From NCBI GenBank assembly GCA_002189035.1, contig CM007990.1, positions 62,001-126,000 on the forward strand: 64,000 nt of DNA, in the 5' to 3' direction. Numbering within the stretch: position 1 is the stretch's first letter; each line of letters starts with the position of its first letter. The stretch comes from Utricularia gibba (Eukaryota > Streptophyta > Magnoliopsida > Lamiales > Lentibulariaceae). Position numbers and translations under genes: made by a program. Positions 63,050 through 64,000 of the stretch are shown here, piece by piece. The notes beneath the pieces were generated by a model. It was given only the letters and a program-made list of their open reading frames with translations. It made no database searches and had not been told where the DNA came from.

Positions 63050-63901
63050 TCAAACTCTAAAGAAGTGCTCGACATCTGTCTGGACAAGTGAGAAGACGGT
63101 CCTCCAACCAGCCTCCGTGGGATGGCTCGAATCCCAGAAGAAAGCCCTGCTCCGATCCGGGCACAACGTGTAATACACTGTTCCATTTGCAGCAGCGGTG
63201 GCGCACGAATGCCCATTTCCCGTTCCTTCACAGCATGGCGTCAACGGAGTCTGGAAGCTCACATCCCCTGCAAGCGCAATCAAAAGTTAATTTCCATTTG
63301 ATAATTGAGTGGTGAAATTTAATCGTTACCTTGATAATCCTTCTTGTTGATGATCACGGTCTCAAAAGCCTTGTACAAGTCAAGGAAAAGGAAGGTGGAA
63401 GTACGGTTGTCAAGCTCCTCTACAGCTTGTTGTAGCAAGGCATTGTGATACCCGACTGCCAAATTCTGAATCTCAATGCAGCTTTTGTATCCTGTCACTG
63501 CCGTCATACGGGGGAGACAGCCCAGAGGCTGTAATCCGACTACAACGATTTTCCGAGCTCCGAGGCGGTGGATTCTCTTCAAATTTGACACGAGCTGGTT
63601 CACCACCCCGGGATGAAGTTCCTAATATCCGCAAGAGATCCGCCAGTGGACATATAAGCCGCGTAGTCGTTCCCGGCGCAGGTTACTAGAACAGCCGAAG
63701 TGTCGAGGACATCCCCGGTGTAGAAACTGTTGGTGAGTAGGAGCTGGAAGAAGTCGATCTGAGCAGTCATATTGGGCAATGTTGGGTATGTGTCGAAAAC
63801 GCCGCTGCCACCGAAGGCGAAGTTCATTCCGTTGGTATACTTGTGAGGCACATAGTTTCTCCATATGTAGCCCAGTGGACTCCTTAGTCCCAAGAACTTT
63901 G
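63050..63901 (-). CDS. GDSL esterase/lipase (second of the tandem pair), 5' part beyond the window, one frame break
   Basis: Two exons are visible (63901-63330 and 63267-63050). They match the last two exons of the neighbouring lipase: GMNFAFGGSGVF, CAGNDYAAYMSTGGS (GxND), VVNQLVSNLKRIHRLGARKI, LQPLGCLPRM and DSSHPTEAGW with the catalytic Asp/His. The exons with signal peptide and GDS motif lie right of 64000; the last 99 bp of the window are intron. One base is missing at about 63606-63609 (C4 on the plus strand) between RNFIPG and VVNQLV. Adding it makes the exon 573 bp and keeps splice phase. I treat it as intact in nature. Confidence 0.88.
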
Positions 63902-64000
63902 CTGCAAAATCCAAAAGAAACTCGTACTTAGTACCACCTTAATGCAATAATCAGTTTAATAATTGAAAATATTATCATTATTTAATAATCAGTTCTGTAA

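Overview
The window is nuclear DNA of a flowering plant. Spliceosomal introns of about 75-500 bp split most genes. The families are plant-specific or plant-typical: class I TCP, HIPP, HD2 deacetylase, XTH, IQM, LMI1-type HD-Zip, DUF868 and CYP97C. Codon use is not grass-like, and I cannot place the species further. About 22 genes in 64 kb make this a compact genome. I found no transposon, rRNA, tRNA or CRISPR array.

Left to right: class I TCP start (-, cut by the edge); HIPP metallochaperone (-); ABCB1 auxin exporter (-); DUF4079 plastid membrane protein (+); a mechanosensitive-channel remnant; RPA1 (-); XTH31/32-type enzyme (+); ZNHIT2 (+); mitochondrial RPS16 (-); CYP97C1/LUT1 carotenoid hydroxylase (-); VPS37 of ESCRT-I (+); EMC1 (-); GT47 exostosin (+); LMI1/ATHB51-type HD-Zip I (-); cytosolic pyruvate kinase (-); enolase (+); HD2 histone deacetylase (-); DUF868 (+); MDHAR (+); IQM (+); bZIP (+); two tandem GDSL lipases (-, the second cut by the right edge).

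The genes are mostly unrelated housekeeping and developmental loci, not a pathway cluster. Enolase and pyruvate kinase, consecutive enzymes of lower glycolysis, stand head to head. Other head-to-head pairs are CYP97C1/VPS37, RPA1/XTH, EMC1/GT47 and HD2/DUF868. GGCCCA (site II) motifs recur in these intergenic regions.

The most notable signals are: (1) a probable U12-type AT-AC intron in the HD2 gene; (2) at least nine apparent single-base losses, mostly in G/C homopolymers, that break six otherwise conserved genes and look like assembly errors rather than pseudogenes; (3) a probable GC-AG intron in CYP97C1; (4) an E2F-like site upstream of RPA1; (5) a duplicated 34-bp site II/G-box module upstream of EMC1; (6) class I TCP target sites in and upstream of the TCP gene itself. 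I saw nothing that amounts to a new multi-gene system.
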